Shown: positions 55,901 to 62,819 of the stretch, piece after piece | How positions within the stretch are numbered: the stretch's first letter is position 1 | Layout of the letters: every line of letters begins with the position of its first letter | Source: Stenotrophomonas maltophilia | GTDB lineage: Bacteria; Pseudomonadota; Gammaproteobacteria; Xanthomonadales; Xanthomonadaceae | Direction: 5' to 3' | Assembly: GCF_004684085.1 (NCBI RefSeq) | Contig: NZ_SRHZ01000023.1 | Location: forward strand, 1 to 62,819 | DNA: 62,819 nt | Notes under the pieces: model-generated | The model's input: only the letters and a program-made list of their open reading frames with translations | The model's database searches: none | What the model was told of the DNA's origin: nothing | Program-made: the position numbers and the translations under genes

Positions 55901-58900
55901 GGCGGCACCACCATCAACAGCGGCACGCTGGCGATCGGTGCCGGTGGCAGCCTGTCCGCAACCGGCGGAGTGAATCTGGCCGGCACCGGCACGCTCGACA
56001 TCTCGGCGGGCAACCAGGCCATTGGTTCGCTGGCCGGCGTGGCCGGTAGCATGGTGGCGTTGGGCGGCAGCACGCTGACCCTGGGCGGCACGGTAGACAG
56101 CACCTTCGAGGGTGCGATCAGCGGCAACGGCGGCCTGATCAAGAACGGTGCAGGCGTGCAGACGCTCAACGGTGCCAGCACCTTCAGTGGCGGCGTAACG
56201 CTCAACGCAGGTGGCCTGGTTGTCGGCAACAACACTGCGCTGGGTACGGGTGCGGTGACGGTGGGTGGCAACGCCACGTTGGACTCGAATGCCGCGGTCA
56301 CCCTTGCCAACAACTTCACGCTCAATGCCGGACTGACCGTGCTCGGCAGCAACAACCTCACCCTCAACGGCAGCCTGAGCGGCACCGGCAGCCTGACCAA
56401 GGAGGGTGCAGCGACGCTGACCTTGAACGGCACCAACACCTATACCGGTGGCACCAACATCAACGCCGGTACGTTGGCACTGGGTGCTGGCGCCAGCCTG
56501 GCTTCCACGGGCACCGTCACCCTGGCTACGGGCGCGACCTTCGATCTGTCGGCGGGCAGCGGCACGCAGCAGTTCGGCACCCTGATCGGCAACGGTACGG
56601 TGAATCTGGGCGCCAACACGCTGACGATCGGAGGCGCTACCAATGGCACCTTCAGTGGTTCGGTGGCCGGCTCCGGTGGCCTGATCAAGGAAGGTTCGGG
56701 TACCCAGACGTTGACCGGCACCAACACCTTCACCGGTGGTACCACCATCAACGCTGGCACGCTGGCGATCGGCGCCGGCGGCAGCCTGGCTGCCACGGGT
56801 GCGGTGAATCTGGCCAACGCAGGTACCGCCTTCGACATCAGCGCAGGTGGCGCGCAGGCCATTGGTTCGCTGGCGGGCGTGGCGGGCAGCACAGTGGCGC
56901 TGGGTGGCAGCACGCTGACACTCAATGGCGTGGGCAACACTACGTTCGCTGGTGACATCACCGGCACCGGGGGCCTGGTGAAGAACGGCGCTGGCATCCA
57001 GAGCCTGACCGGCAGCAATACCTTCAGTGGCGGCGTGGCACTCAACGCCGGCGGCCTGCTGCTGGGCAACGCTGGCGCGCTCGGAACCGGCACGCTGACA
57101 GTCGGCGGCAACGCCAGCCTGGATGGCACCAGCGCGCTGACCCTGGCCAACACCGTGCAGCTGGCCAGCGGCACGTTGACCCTGGCCGGCAGCAACGCGC
57201 TGACCTTGAACGGCCCGATCAGCGGCGCGGGCGGCCTGCTGAAGGATGGCGCAGCAACGGTCACCCTGGGCGGTGCCAGCACCTATACCGGTACCACCAT
57301 CATCAACAGCGGCACGCTGGCAGTGGCGGCCGGTGGCAGCCTGTCCGGTGCCAGCACGGTGAACCTGGCCGGCGCCGGCACGTTGGACATCAGTGCCGGT
57401 GGCAGCCAGAGCATCGGAGGCCTGGCCGGCGTAACCGGATCCAGCGTGGTGCTGGGTGGTGCGACCCTGACCACCGGCGGCAACAACGGCAGCACCACCT
57501 TCGGCGGTGTGCTCAGTGGCACCGGCGGCCTGGTGCAGAGCGGCACGGGCACGCTGACCCTGAGCGGCGACAACGTCTACACCGGTGGCACCACCATCAA
57601 TGGTGGCAGCACGCTGCAGATCGGCAACGGCGGCAGCACCGGCTCGGTGCTGGGCGACATCACCAACAACGGCAGCCTGGTCTACAACCTCGGCACCACG
57701 GCAACCGTGGGCGGCGTGGTCAGTGGCAGCGGCGGTCTGACCCAGGCGGGCAGTGGCACGCTGGTACTGACAGGCAACAACACCTACACCGGTGGTACCA
57801 CCATCAATGCCGGTGGCACATTGCAGGTCGGCAACGGCGGTGCGACCGGCGCGATCGTTGGTGACATCACCAACAACGGTGCGCTGGTGTCCAATGTGGC
57901 CGGCAACACCACGCTGGGTGGCACCATCAGCGGCGCCGGCGGCCTGACCCAGGCCGGTGCCGGCACGCTGACCCTGACCGGCAACAACACCTATACCGGC
58001 GGCACCACCATCAATACCGGTGGCACCCTGCAGGTGGGCAATGGCGGTGCGACTGGCGCCATCACCGGCAACGTCGCCAACAACGGCAGCCTGGTGTTCA
58101 ACGTCGGCGGCAACACCACGGTCGGTGGCGCGATCAGCGGCAGCGGTGGTCTGACCCAGGCCGGCGCCGGCGTGTTGACTCTGGTCGGCAACAACACCTA
58201 CACCGGCGGCACCACCATCAATGCCGGCGGCACGCTGCAGGTGGGCAATGGCGGGGCAACCGGCGCCATCGCCGGCGACATCACCAACAATGGTGCGTTG
58301 ATCTCCAACGTGGCCGGCAACACCGCGCTGGGCGGCACCATCCGCGGCAGCGGCGGCCTGACCCAGGCGGGGAGTGGCACGCTGCTGCTGACCGGCACCA
58401 ACACCTACACCGGCGGCACCACCATCAATGCCGGTGGCACGCTGCAGCTGGGCAATGGTGGTGCGACGGGTTCGATCGTCGGTGACATCACCAACAACGG
58501 CACGCTGCTGTCCAACGTGGCGGGCAACACCACGCTGGGCGGCACCATCAGCGGCAGCGGCGGCCTGACCCAGGCCGGCAGCGGCACACTGACCGTGACC
58601 GGCAACAACACCTATACCGGCCCGACCACCATCACTGCCGGTGGCACCCTGCAGGTGGGCAATGGCGGCGCGACCGGTGCGATTGGCGGCAGCGTCACCA
58701 ACAACGGCAGCCTGGTGTTCAACGTGGGTGGCAACACTACCGTCGGCGACGCCATCAGCGGCAGCGGTGGCCTGACCCAGGCCGGCAGCGGCACGCTGAT
58801 CCTGGGCGGCAACAACACCTATACCGGCGGCACCACCATCAACACCGGCGGCACGCTGCAGGTTGGCAACGGTGGTGCGAGTGGATCGATTGCCGGCAAT

Positions 58901-60826
58901 GTCAGCAACAACGGCAGCCTGGTGTTCAACGTAGGTGGCAACACCACCGTCAGCGGCACCATCAGTGGCAGTGGTGGCCTGACCCAGGCCGGCAACGGCA
59001 CCATCACGCTGACCGGCAACAACACCTACACCGGCGGCACCACGATCAACGCGGGCGGCACGGTGCAGGTCGGCAACGGTGGGGCCAGCGGTTCGGTCAC
59101 CGGCAACATCACCAACAATGGTGGCCTGGTCATCAACACCGGTGGCACCACCACGCTGGGCGGCACCATCAGCGGTGGCGGCAGCATTGTGCAGGCCGGC
59201 CCGGGCAGCCTGAACCTCGGCGGCAACAGCGGTGGTTTCAGCGGTACCGGCCAGGTCACCGGCGGTGGCCTGAATGTCACCGGCAACATCGGTGGCCAGT
59301 GGACCATCGGCAGCGGCACCACGCTGTCCGGCACCGGCACCATCGGGGGTACCGGCGGTGGCGTGACGGTATCCAGCGGCGGTGTGCTGTCGCCGGGCAA
59401 TGGTCCGGGCAACGGCAGCGGTGCGGGCAATGGCACCGGCACGATCACGGTGGGAGGCAACCTGACCCTGTCGCCGGGCAGCACGCTGGGCATCGATCTG
59501 GGTGCCACCGGCAGCGATACGGTACAGGTAGGTGGCAGCGCCAACGTGGGGGGCAGCAGCGTGCAGGTGAACACCATTTCGCCGAGTACCAGCTACCAGC
59601 AGGGCCAGCAGTACACCGTGGTCAACGCGGGCGGTGGCGTGAGCGGGCAGTTCGCCTCGGCGACCACGCCGTCGGCCTTCCTGACCATCACGCCGGTCTA
59701 TACCGCGAACACCGCCAACCTGCAGATCGACGTGGCGCAGACCGCAGCGTTCACCACGGCAGCGAAGACGCGCAACCAGTACAACACCGCCGCAGCGCTG
59801 GACAGCCTGCCGCAGAGTGGTTCGGCACTGGGCCTGTACAACACGCTGCTGATGTATGACGCGGGTACCGCGCGTGCGGCCTTCGACCAGCTGTCCGGTG
59901 AAGTGCATGCGGCCAGCCGTGCGGTGCTGCTGTACGACAACTATCTGGAAGAAGGCATCCGCCAGCGCCTGGGCAGTGAGCTGCCGACCGTGCGTGGTGA
60001 GCGTGCCTCGGCCTGGCTGGCCGGTAGTGGCAAGGTGTTCCGCCAGGACGGTGACGGCAACGGCGATGACATCCGCTCCAACCGCAATGCGCTGATGGCC
60101 GGCGTGGACTGGCAGCTGGGCGAGCACGTGGTGCTGGGTGCGGCGGCAGGCAACGAGCGGCTCGATACGCGCCTGTACGACCGCAGCTCGCGGGCCCGCC
60201 TGCGCGGCAACACGTTCGGCCTGTATGCGCAGGGCCAGTGGAACAACGGCTTTGCGGTCGGTGGCAGCGTATCGCGCGGTGACTACCGCACGCGCACCAC
60301 GCGTGAGGTGCCGCTGCTGGGCCAGACCCTGTACAGCCGCCAGGACTCGGATGTGACCATCGCGCAGGTGGAGGGCAGCTGGACCTGGACCCACGGCAGG
60401 ACACAGTTGCAGCCGTACGTGCAGTTCACCAAGCACTGGGTAGACACTGATCGCGCGGTGGAGCAGGGCGGCACTGCTGCGCTGGAGCTGGAAGGCGGCA
60501 AGGACACGCTCAATGTCAGCACCGTGGGCGTGCGCGGACGCTGGGACGTGGGCAGCGGCGAGCGCTTCCCGGCCCAGTTGACGGTCGGCCTCGGCTGGCA
60601 GCACGCCTCGGGTGACACCGATGTGGCCAGCCGCAACCGCTTCGCGGTCGGCGGCAATGCCTTCGACGTCTACAGCGCGGTGATGGCACGCAATGCGCTG
60701 GTCAGCCAGGTCGGCGTGGCGGTTGGGCTCGGCCGCAACAGCCAGCTGTCGATGTTCGTGCAGGGCCAGCACGGGGATGGCCGCCGCGATGTCGGCGGGC
60801 AGATCAACCTGCGCGTGGGTTTCTGA
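49946..60826 (+). CDS. giant autotransporter adhesin (type Va) with PATR repeats
   Basis: A 3,626-residue autotransporter. The extended signal peptide (ESPR) MNRIYRLVFNRALGVMQVAS runs into a hydrophobic core and an AFA cleavage site (about residue 58). The passenger, about residues 60-3300, consists almost wholly of autotransporter-associated beta-strand repeats (NTYTGGTTINAGTL type), predicting a very long beta-helix. Residues 2543-3094 (57572-59227) are eight 69-residue repeats. The C-terminal translocator barrel, about residues 3345-3626, ends GQINLRVGF with the terminal Phe. The passenger is Gly/Asn/Thr/Ser/Leu-rich, with two Cys near its start (CTGTTTVDC) and no catalytic site or RGD seen. 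It probably acts in adhesion, aggregation or biofilm; no separate transporter is needed. GGAG lies nine bases before the ATG. Confidence 0.92.
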   Translation: MNRIYRLVFNRALGVMQVASEVAQNPGGSAVSTGRVPRLRAHQLAVALAATLASGSAFAACTGTTTVDCDGATNTNNYTNATNGLTLNIAAGALLRTPPVVGGGNAATLTGNNVTVNNSGTIDPSSLLLASPGLVIGNGAAGSSTIIVNNNSDGQIKGVVNLATLLGFGGQALVAQNVNGTTTLKNDGLISMSLIGLGSVSDATSVVTYGGAAANVTNNGTINGRVGLGASAGNTFLNAGTVNGSVHLGDSTGGNTFTALAGSSISAGGGVAAAGTITGVAGVKVAAAGTVNAGAGTGAANNTLVLQDNATNNGPVSSFGWTNYIGFQKLTVNSGTWNLQGSWLGTGAVTLNGGLASFNDAGAFGSGTITGAGGSIAASTGGLNLANSFTLNSGLGLTLGGSNAFTLGGVLAGSGGLTVNNTGIVTLGGANLFSGGVNLNAGGLLLGNAGALGSGTLTVGGLASLDTNAAFNLSNNLVVSGGGTLNLLGNNSLGLNGSISGAGNLVKAGPGTLTLNGANLLTGSFSVTGGALALGAGGSLSPTSAISLSAGTNLDLSVAASQTIGSLAGSGALNLGARSLTLGGLNTSTSFSGVIGGAGGALVKVGTGTQTLSGANTFTGGVALNGGGLLLGNAGALGTGALSVGGNVSLDGTGALALANAVNLGAGGILNLAGNQALTFNGVVGGTGSLVKNGAATLTLNNANTFGGGLSLAAGGLVLGNGGALGTGALNVGGAVTLDASSALTVGNGINLGLGGSLNVLGGNALTLGGVIGGTGSLVKNGASTLTLGGANGFTGGLNVNAGKVALASGGSLAATGAVSLAGAGAELDISLGGNQTIGALSGVAGSTLSLGGSMLTFGDASNQTFAGVIGGTGGLIKQGSGVQTLTGANTFSGGVNLAAGGLMLGNSGALGSGTLTVSGNGSLDTTAALSLGNAINLGAALTLQGSQNLTLGGDITGTGSLVKNGTSTLTLNGTNTFNGGVSASAGTLLLGNSGALGTGTLGIGGSVSLDGSAPLNLANNVSLGAGAALSLPGSQAITLGGVVSGAGRLVKNGATILTLNGANTFGGGLTVNGGGLLLGNAGALGTGALSVGANTTLDSSVALNLANNVNLGTSAVLNLLGSQNVSLGGVISGTGSLVKNGAATLALNGPNTFSGGVGLNAGLLQLGNAQALGTGQLDVGGNASLDATAALTVSNNIGLAAAANLSVLGSNDLTLTGPVFGAGGLLKDGAARLTLSGANVYTGGTTVNAGTLALGAGGSLAATGAVDLAGAGATLDISAAAAAQTIGALNGVAGSQLALGAQSLTFGGAGNGSFAGVIDGNGGLIKNGAGVQTLSGANTFSGGLALNAGGLILGDANALGTGALGIGGTTTLDSTVALNLANAVNFGAGTQLTLGGSNDVTLGGVVAGNGSLIKNGAGLLALNNTNTFGGGLTLNGGGLVVGANGALGSGTLAVNASTTLDAGAAVTLGNAVTLGSGVALTLPGSNALTLTGGIGGNGSLVKNGGTTLTLSGANTYTGGTTINAGTLALGTGGSLAAAGDITLGAGAGFDISGAGSNQTIGALNGAGGSTLALGGNSLTFGTAGNAAFDGVISGGGGLIKVGAGVQTLSGANTFGGGVALNAGGLVLGNDAALGTGALTVGGAATLDTTGLATLANNIALNAGLTVLGSNALTLNGVLSGTGSLTKNGGATLTLNGINTYTGGTSINAGTLALGANASLAASGTVNLATGATLDLSAGSGTQTFGTLTGNGTVNLGANSIEVGGAANGTFSGSIAGTGGLTKVGAGIETLTGANTYTGGTFINAGTLAIGPGGSLAATGAVTLNAPGTGFDISTAGANQTIGALNGVAGSTVSLGAQTLTLGGVGNSLFDGAISGTGGLVKNGAGILTLGGANLFSGGVALNGGGLVVGNNAALGSGTLTVGSNATLDASTGVSLANNINLASGANLDLLGSQALALGGVISGTGGLIKNGAATVTLTGTSTYTGGTTINSGTLAIGAGGSLSATGGVNLAGTGTLDISAGNQAIGSLAGVAGSMVALGGSTLTLGGTVDSTFEGAISGNGGLIKNGAGVQTLNGASTFSGGVTLNAGGLVVGNNTALGTGAVTVGGNATLDSNAAVTLANNFTLNAGLTVLGSNNLTLNGSLSGTGSLTKEGAATLTLNGTNTYTGGTNINAGTLALGAGASLASTGTVTLATGATFDLSAGSGTQQFGTLIGNGTVNLGANTLTIGGATNGTFSGSVAGSGGLIKEGSGTQTLTGTNTFTGGTTINAGTLAIGAGGSLAATGAVNLANAGTAFDISAGGAQAIGSLAGVAGSTVALGGSTLTLNGVGNTTFAGDITGTGGLVKNGAGIQSLTGSNTFSGGVALNAGGLLLGNAGALGTGTLTVGGNASLDGTSALTLANTVQLASGTLTLAGSNALTLNGPISGAGGLLKDGAATVTLGGASTYTGTTIINSGTLAVAAGGSLSGASTVNLAGAGTLDISAGGSQSIGGLAGVTGSSVVLGGATLTTGGNNGSTTFGGVLSGTGGLVQSGTGTLTLSGDNVYTGGTTINGGSTLQIGNGGSTGSVLGDITNNGSLVYNLGTTATVGGVVSGSGGLTQAGSGTLVLTGNNTYTGGTTINAGGTLQVGNGGATGAIVGDITNNGALVSNVAGNTTLGGTISGAGGLTQAGAGTLTLTGNNTYTGGTTINTGGTLQVGNGGATGAITGNVANNGSLVFNVGGNTTVGGAISGSGGLTQAGAGVLTLVGNNTYTGGTTINAGGTLQVGNGGATGAIAGDITNNGALISNVAGNTALGGTIRGSGGLTQAGSGTLLLTGTNTYTGGTTINAGGTLQLGNGGATGSIVGDITNNGTLLSNVAGNTTLGGTISGSGGLTQAGSGTLTVTGNNTYTGPTTITAGGTLQVGNGGATGAIGGSVTNNGSLVFNVGGNTTVGDAISGSGGLTQAGSGTLILGGNNTYTGGTTINTGGTLQVGNGGASGSIAGNVSNNGSLVFNVGGNTTVSGTISGSGGLTQAGNGTITLTGNNTYTGGTTINAGGTVQVGNGGASGSVTGNITNNGGLVINTGGTTTLGGTISGGGSIVQAGPGSLNLGGNSGGFSGTGQVTGGGLNVTGNIGGQWTIGSGTTLSGTGTIGGTGGGVTVSSGGVLSPGNGPGNGSGAGNGTGTITVGGNLTLSPGSTLGIDLGATGSDTVQVGGSANVGGSSVQVNTISPSTSYQQGQQYTVVNAGGGVSGQFASATTPSAFLTITPVYTANTANLQIDVAQTAAFTTAAKTRNQYNTAAALDSLPQSGSALGLYNTLLMYDAGTARAAFDQLSGEVHAASRAVLLYDNYLEEGIRQRLGSELPTVRGERASAWLAGSGKVFRQDGDGNGDDIRSNRNALMAGVDWQLGEHVVLGAAAGNERLDTRLYDRSSRARLRGNTFGLYAQGQWNNGFAVGGSVSRGDYRTRTTREVPLLGQTLYSRQDSDVTIAQVEGSWTWTHGRTQLQPYVQFTKHWVDTDRAVEQGGTAALELEGGKDTLNVSTVGVRGRWDVGSGERFPAQLTVGLGWQHASGDTDVASRNRFAVGGNAFDVYSAVMARNALVSQVGVAVGLGRNSQLSMFVQGQHGDGRRDVGGQINLRVGF
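57572..59227 (+). repeat. eight in-frame 207-bp tandem repeats in the autotransporter
   Basis: Eight consecutive units of exactly 207 bp (69 residues) start at 57572, 57779, 57986, 58193, 58400, 58607, 58814 and 59021. Each begins NTYTGGTTIN (first copy NVYTGGTTIN) and contains GGTLQVGNGG and GSGGLTQAG. Two sub-types occur: one with DITNNGALVSNVAGNTTL, one with NNGSLVFNVGGNTTV. The outermost units are the most diverged. Confidence 0.93.
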
Positions 60827-60869
60827 GGGGAGTAGGTCGGCGGTAGAACTGGCACCGGGGAGCGGGACG

Positions 60870-61313
60870 CTAAAGCGCCCGCTCCATTTCCACGGCGTCG
60901 ATCCCGGCGCCGTGGCCATCGGGCACGATCCGCGTTACCTGGAAGCCCAGGCCTGCATAGAAGCCCTGGGTGTGCTGGCTGGTACTGAGCGCGATGCGCT
61001 CGATCGAGGGATCCGCTTCGGCCTGGCGCAGGCGTGCCAGCGCCAGTTCGCGGCCCAGCCCTTGCCTGTGCAGCGCGCGCTGCACCATGCCCCAACAGAA
61101 CCCGGCGCTGCCATCGCCGCGGCGCGACAGGCCGCCACAGGCCACGATGCCGCCATCGCGCTCGATGACCTGGAATGCACAGTCCGTGGCCTGTTCGCGC
61201 AGGAAGTGTTCGAAGTCGCAGCGCTCTTCGGGCGCGAAGTAGGTGGGCACGTTGCTGTCGAAAATCGACAGGCATGCGCTGGCATCTGCGGGGCGGTAGA
61301 GGCGGAGGTTCAT
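60870..61313 (-). CDS. GNAT-family N-acetyltransferase
   Basis: A 147-residue GNAT. The acetyl-CoA site is WGMVQRALHRQGLGRELALARLRQAEAD (motif A, with Q/R-x-x-G-x-G as RQGLGR, about residues 77-104). Motif B is ERIALSTSQHTQGFYAGLGFQ. The N-terminus MNLRLYRPADASACLSIFDS is typical. The substrate is unknown. The start at 61313 is preferred over an 11-residue extension. It converges with the autotransporter, ending 43 bp from its stop codon. Confidence 0.85.
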   Translation of the reverse strand: MNLRLYRPADASACLSIFDSNVPTYFAPEERCDFEHFLREQATDCAFQVIERDGGIVACGGLSRRGDGSAGFCWGMVQRALHRQGLGRELALARLRQAEADPSIERIALSTSQHTQGFYAGLGFQVTRIVPDGHGAGIDAVEMERAL

Positions 61314-61336
61314 GGGGCCACGATAGACGATCGTCC

Positions 61337-61359
61337 GTAGATCCACGCCACGCGTGGAT
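61337..61359 (+). repeat. SMAG-type palindrome
   Basis: GTAGATCCACGC-CAC-GCGTGGAT, between the GNAT start codon and the DUF3667 gene stop. Confidence 0.75.
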
Positions 61360-61388
61360 TCATGGGCCGGATGCCGAGCGTGTATCCC

Positions 61389-62498
61389 TCAGGCCGATAT
61401 TCCCGCCAGCGCCGCATACATCACCACGAAGCTCACCAGGAACAGGTAGACGCCGCCGATGGCCAGGTAGCGAATTACGGTCAGCGCCTTGTTGCCGCCA
61501 TACACGCGTTGCTGCATCCACAGCAGATAGACCGGGACCGCCAGCCACAGCAATGCATACAGCCACTGGCTGACGGCGGCGAACGTGGGTGATGCGATCG
61601 CGCTGTTGATGCCGGCGACGAGGAAGGTTGCCAGCAGCACCATCATCAGCCAGCAATGGCTGTACAGCGCCACGACCAGATGTTCCAGATACCCCATCTG
61701 CCGTGGCACGTAGGCGATGCGCAGTACCAGTGCGAACACCGGCATCAGGAAGAACAGGGCGCCGGGCAGTGCGGTCAGGATCGCCTGCATGTAGAGATCG
61801 GTCTTGCCGCCCATGCGCTGGATGTTGGCGTTGCCGTTGTCCAGGCGCTTGTTGAGCCAGGTGTTGGCGAACCGGGGCCAGCCGGCAACGACGATGGGGT
61901 TGGTGTCCGCATTCCACGGCTTGCCGTTGACGTTGTGGCTGAAGAAGGTGCCGTGTTCCGTCGTGGCGGTCTGTTTGCCGGTGCCGGTGAGCTCGGCCTT
62001 GCGCTGCGCGGCCGTGGCATTCACTGCAGCCCTGGCCATGGCGAAGCCGGCGTTGCCGGTGGCGGGTGAGTTGGCCTGTTGTTGGTTGATCAACGCCAGC
62101 TGCGCTGCGCGGGCGGCTTCGACCTGCTCCACGGTTGTGGCCCTGGCGTACGCCGAACCGCTGCTGCCGCCCACGTTGATGTCGCCGACATGCACGAACA
62201 GCTTGCCGATGAAGAACGTAAACAGGGTGAGGATGACGAACAGCCGCAATGGCTGCACGTATCCCACGCGACGCCCCTTGAGATAGTTCAGTGCGATGCG
62301 GCCGGGCAGCCAGAGATCACGCAGGGTACGGAAGATGCGCCCATCCAGGTGCCAGAAGGATTCGAACACTTCTTCAATGGCGTGGCCCACATGCTTGAGC
62401 GGGTTGTGTGCCGATTGCCCGCAACGATGGCAGTAGTGGCCCTGCAGGGCGGTGTCGCAGTTCTCGCAGGCGGCGTGAGCGCTGTCGGTCGAGCTCAT
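61389..62498 (-). CDS. DUF3667 membrane protein with N-terminal zinc ribbon
   Basis: A 369-residue protein of the DUF3667 family. The N-terminal zinc ribbon is CENCDTALQGHYCHRCGQ (about residues 11-28). A conserved segment HAIEEVFESFWHLDGRIFRTL follows, then a transmembrane helix near 95-112 (FVILTLFTFFIGKLF). A large soluble loop of about 120 residues comes next, and then four more helices at the C-terminus. Function unknown. The start at 62498 is favoured over a 27-residue Arg-rich extension. No obvious operon partner. Confidence 0.8.
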   Translation of the reverse strand: MSSTDSAHAACENCDTALQGHYCHRCGQSAHNPLKHVGHAIEEVFESFWHLDGRIFRTLRDLWLPGRIALNYLKGRRVGYVQPLRLFVILTLFTFFIGKLFVHVGDINVGGSSGSAYARATTVEQVEAARAAQLALINQQQANSPATGNAGFAMARAAVNATAAQRKAELTGTGKQTATTEHGTFFSHNVNGKPWNADTNPIVVAGWPRFANTWLNKRLDNGNANIQRMGGKTDLYMQAILTALPGALFFLMPVFALVLRIAYVPRQMGYLEHLVVALYSHCWLMMVLLATFLVAGINSAIASPTFAAVSQWLYALLWLAVPVYLLWMQQRVYGGNKALTVIRYLAIGGVYLFLVSFVVMYAALAGISA

Positions 62499-62819
62499 GG
62501 GCGATGGGCCAAGCGGCGGTTGAGGGCGCCTACGATAGCGAATTTTCAGGTTTCGTTCAGTTTTGTTTTGGAGTGCCAACGAGCGCGCGTGAGGCGATCA
62601 AAAGCATCCACGCATGGCGTGGATCTACTCGGGGCTGCCCCGACAGGGGCGGAGAGAGGGGGATTGTCGGGTGCATCCATGCACCCGATCCCGATGCGCG
62701 CTGCGCACCGGGACCCGCCTGCGGCGGTCCGGTTCTGCTCCTGCAGAACCGTCGAACCCCGGCGGGGCTTCTCTCGCCCGATGCTCTCCGCCAGATAAAT
62801 AAAAAAGCCGCCCAGTGGG
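62499..62819. other. hairpin-rich tail with SMAG element and tRNA-Ser 3'-end copy
   Basis: About 320 bp without a gene. A minus-strand SMAG lies at 62606-62628. A series of perfect hairpins follows: GGGTGCAT/ATGCACCC (about 62669-62686) and GGTTCTGC/GCAGAACC (about 62731-62750). At 62784-62807 comes a near-exact copy of the tRNA-Ser 3' end plus flank. The last bases (A-run, GCCGCCCAGTGGG) look like the left half of a terminator cut by the window edge. Confidence 0.6.

Noticed and set aside
57572..59227. The regular repeats as a possible CRISPR array.
   Set aside because: The period is 207 bp with no unique spacers, the units are in frame and translate to beta-helix repeats, and no cas gene is present.
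54479..60919. A 2,146-codon open frame on the minus strand across the autotransporter gene, and a chain of short minus-strand frames spaced exactly 207 bp apart.
   Set aside because: They are opposite-strand shadows of the repeats. High GC, lack of TTA/CTA/TCA in the sense codons used, and a repeat length divisible by three keep the reverse frame open. Composition is repetitive and no domain or ribosome site supports it.
45065..62783. The whole segment between the tRNA-Ser copies as a complete integrative element.
   Set aside because: It has no integrase, mobilisation or phage genes and contains core genes (ffs, kdkA). Kept only as a finding about the end duplication.
62740..62793. A possible second complete tRNA-Ser ending at 62793.
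   Set aside because: Only the last ten bases of the acceptor and CCA are present; there is no matching 5' acceptor arm, anticodon arm or T-arm in the preceding 90 bases.

Overview
The window is a contiguous piece of a high-GC gammaproteobacterial chromosome, almost certainly Stenotrophomonas (S. maltophilia complex, Xanthomonadaceae). The evidence is the very high GC content, the gene families and gene order (kdkA, phoB-phoR-ppk-ppx, large TonB receptors ending in Phe), and roughly twenty short GTAG-headed palindromes of the kind known as SMAG repeats in Stenotrophomonas. It is mainly core chromosome with accessory patches. No rRNA operon, complete insertion sequence, prophage or CRISPR array is visible.

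Layout. 0-5.6 kb: an orphan Tle1-like (DUF2235) lipase gene, a secreted metzincin protease, lpxH, a PAP2 phosphatase and a GT4 glycosyltransferase. 5.6-12 kb: two paralogous TonB-dependent receptors in tandem. 12-20 kb: a leftward phosphate/polyphosphate block, bepA-like protease then phoB-phoR-ppk-ppx, with a candidate Pho box before phoB. 20-27 kb: glutaredoxin, an AhpD-like protein, NAD-type isocitrate dehydrogenase, a small cluster (periplasmic isochorismatase-fold hydrolase, LysR regulator, TauE/SafE exporter), a flavin reductase and a Bax-inhibitor-1-like membrane protein. 27-30 kb: tRNAs Pro, Arg, His, Lys, Lys, interrupted by two unknown secreted-protein genes. 30-40 kb: the protein quality-control block tRNA-Leu, tig, clpP, clpX, lon, hupB, tRNA-Val, three tRNA-Asp, ppiD. 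40-44 kb: mltD and gloB leftward against a YafS-like methyltransferase, rnhA and dnaQ rightward, the same neighbourhood as in E. coli. 44-49 kb: a PP2C phosphatase, tRNA-Ser, LPS-core genes (GT9 heptosyltransferase, kdkA) with coupled partners, the SRP 4.5S RNA on the minus strand, and a guanidine-II-type riboswitch leading into a SugE/Gdx exporter. 50-61 kb: one giant autotransporter of about 3,626 residues containing eight 207-bp tandem repeats. 61-62.8 kb: a GNAT acetyltransferase, a DUF3667 membrane protein and a hairpin-rich tail ending in a copy of the tRNA-Ser 3' end.

How the genes work together. phoB-phoR-ppk-ppx couples phosphate sensing to polyphosphate synthesis and breakdown. tig-clpPX-lon-hupB-ppiD handles folding and turnover of proteins in cytoplasm and periplasm, and the SRP RNA serves export. 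LpxH, the heptosyltransferase and KdkA build lipid A and LPS core. The riboswitch and SugE form a self-contained guanidinium efflux unit.

The observations most worth a second look are the recombination-prone autotransporter repeat array, a perfect 25-bp inverted repeat with nested hairpins between ppk and ppx, the guanidine-II riboswitch-SugE unit, a triple 11-bp repeat upstream of two unknown secreted-protein genes, and a 24-bp near-perfect copy of the tRNA-Ser 3' end and flank at the right edge.
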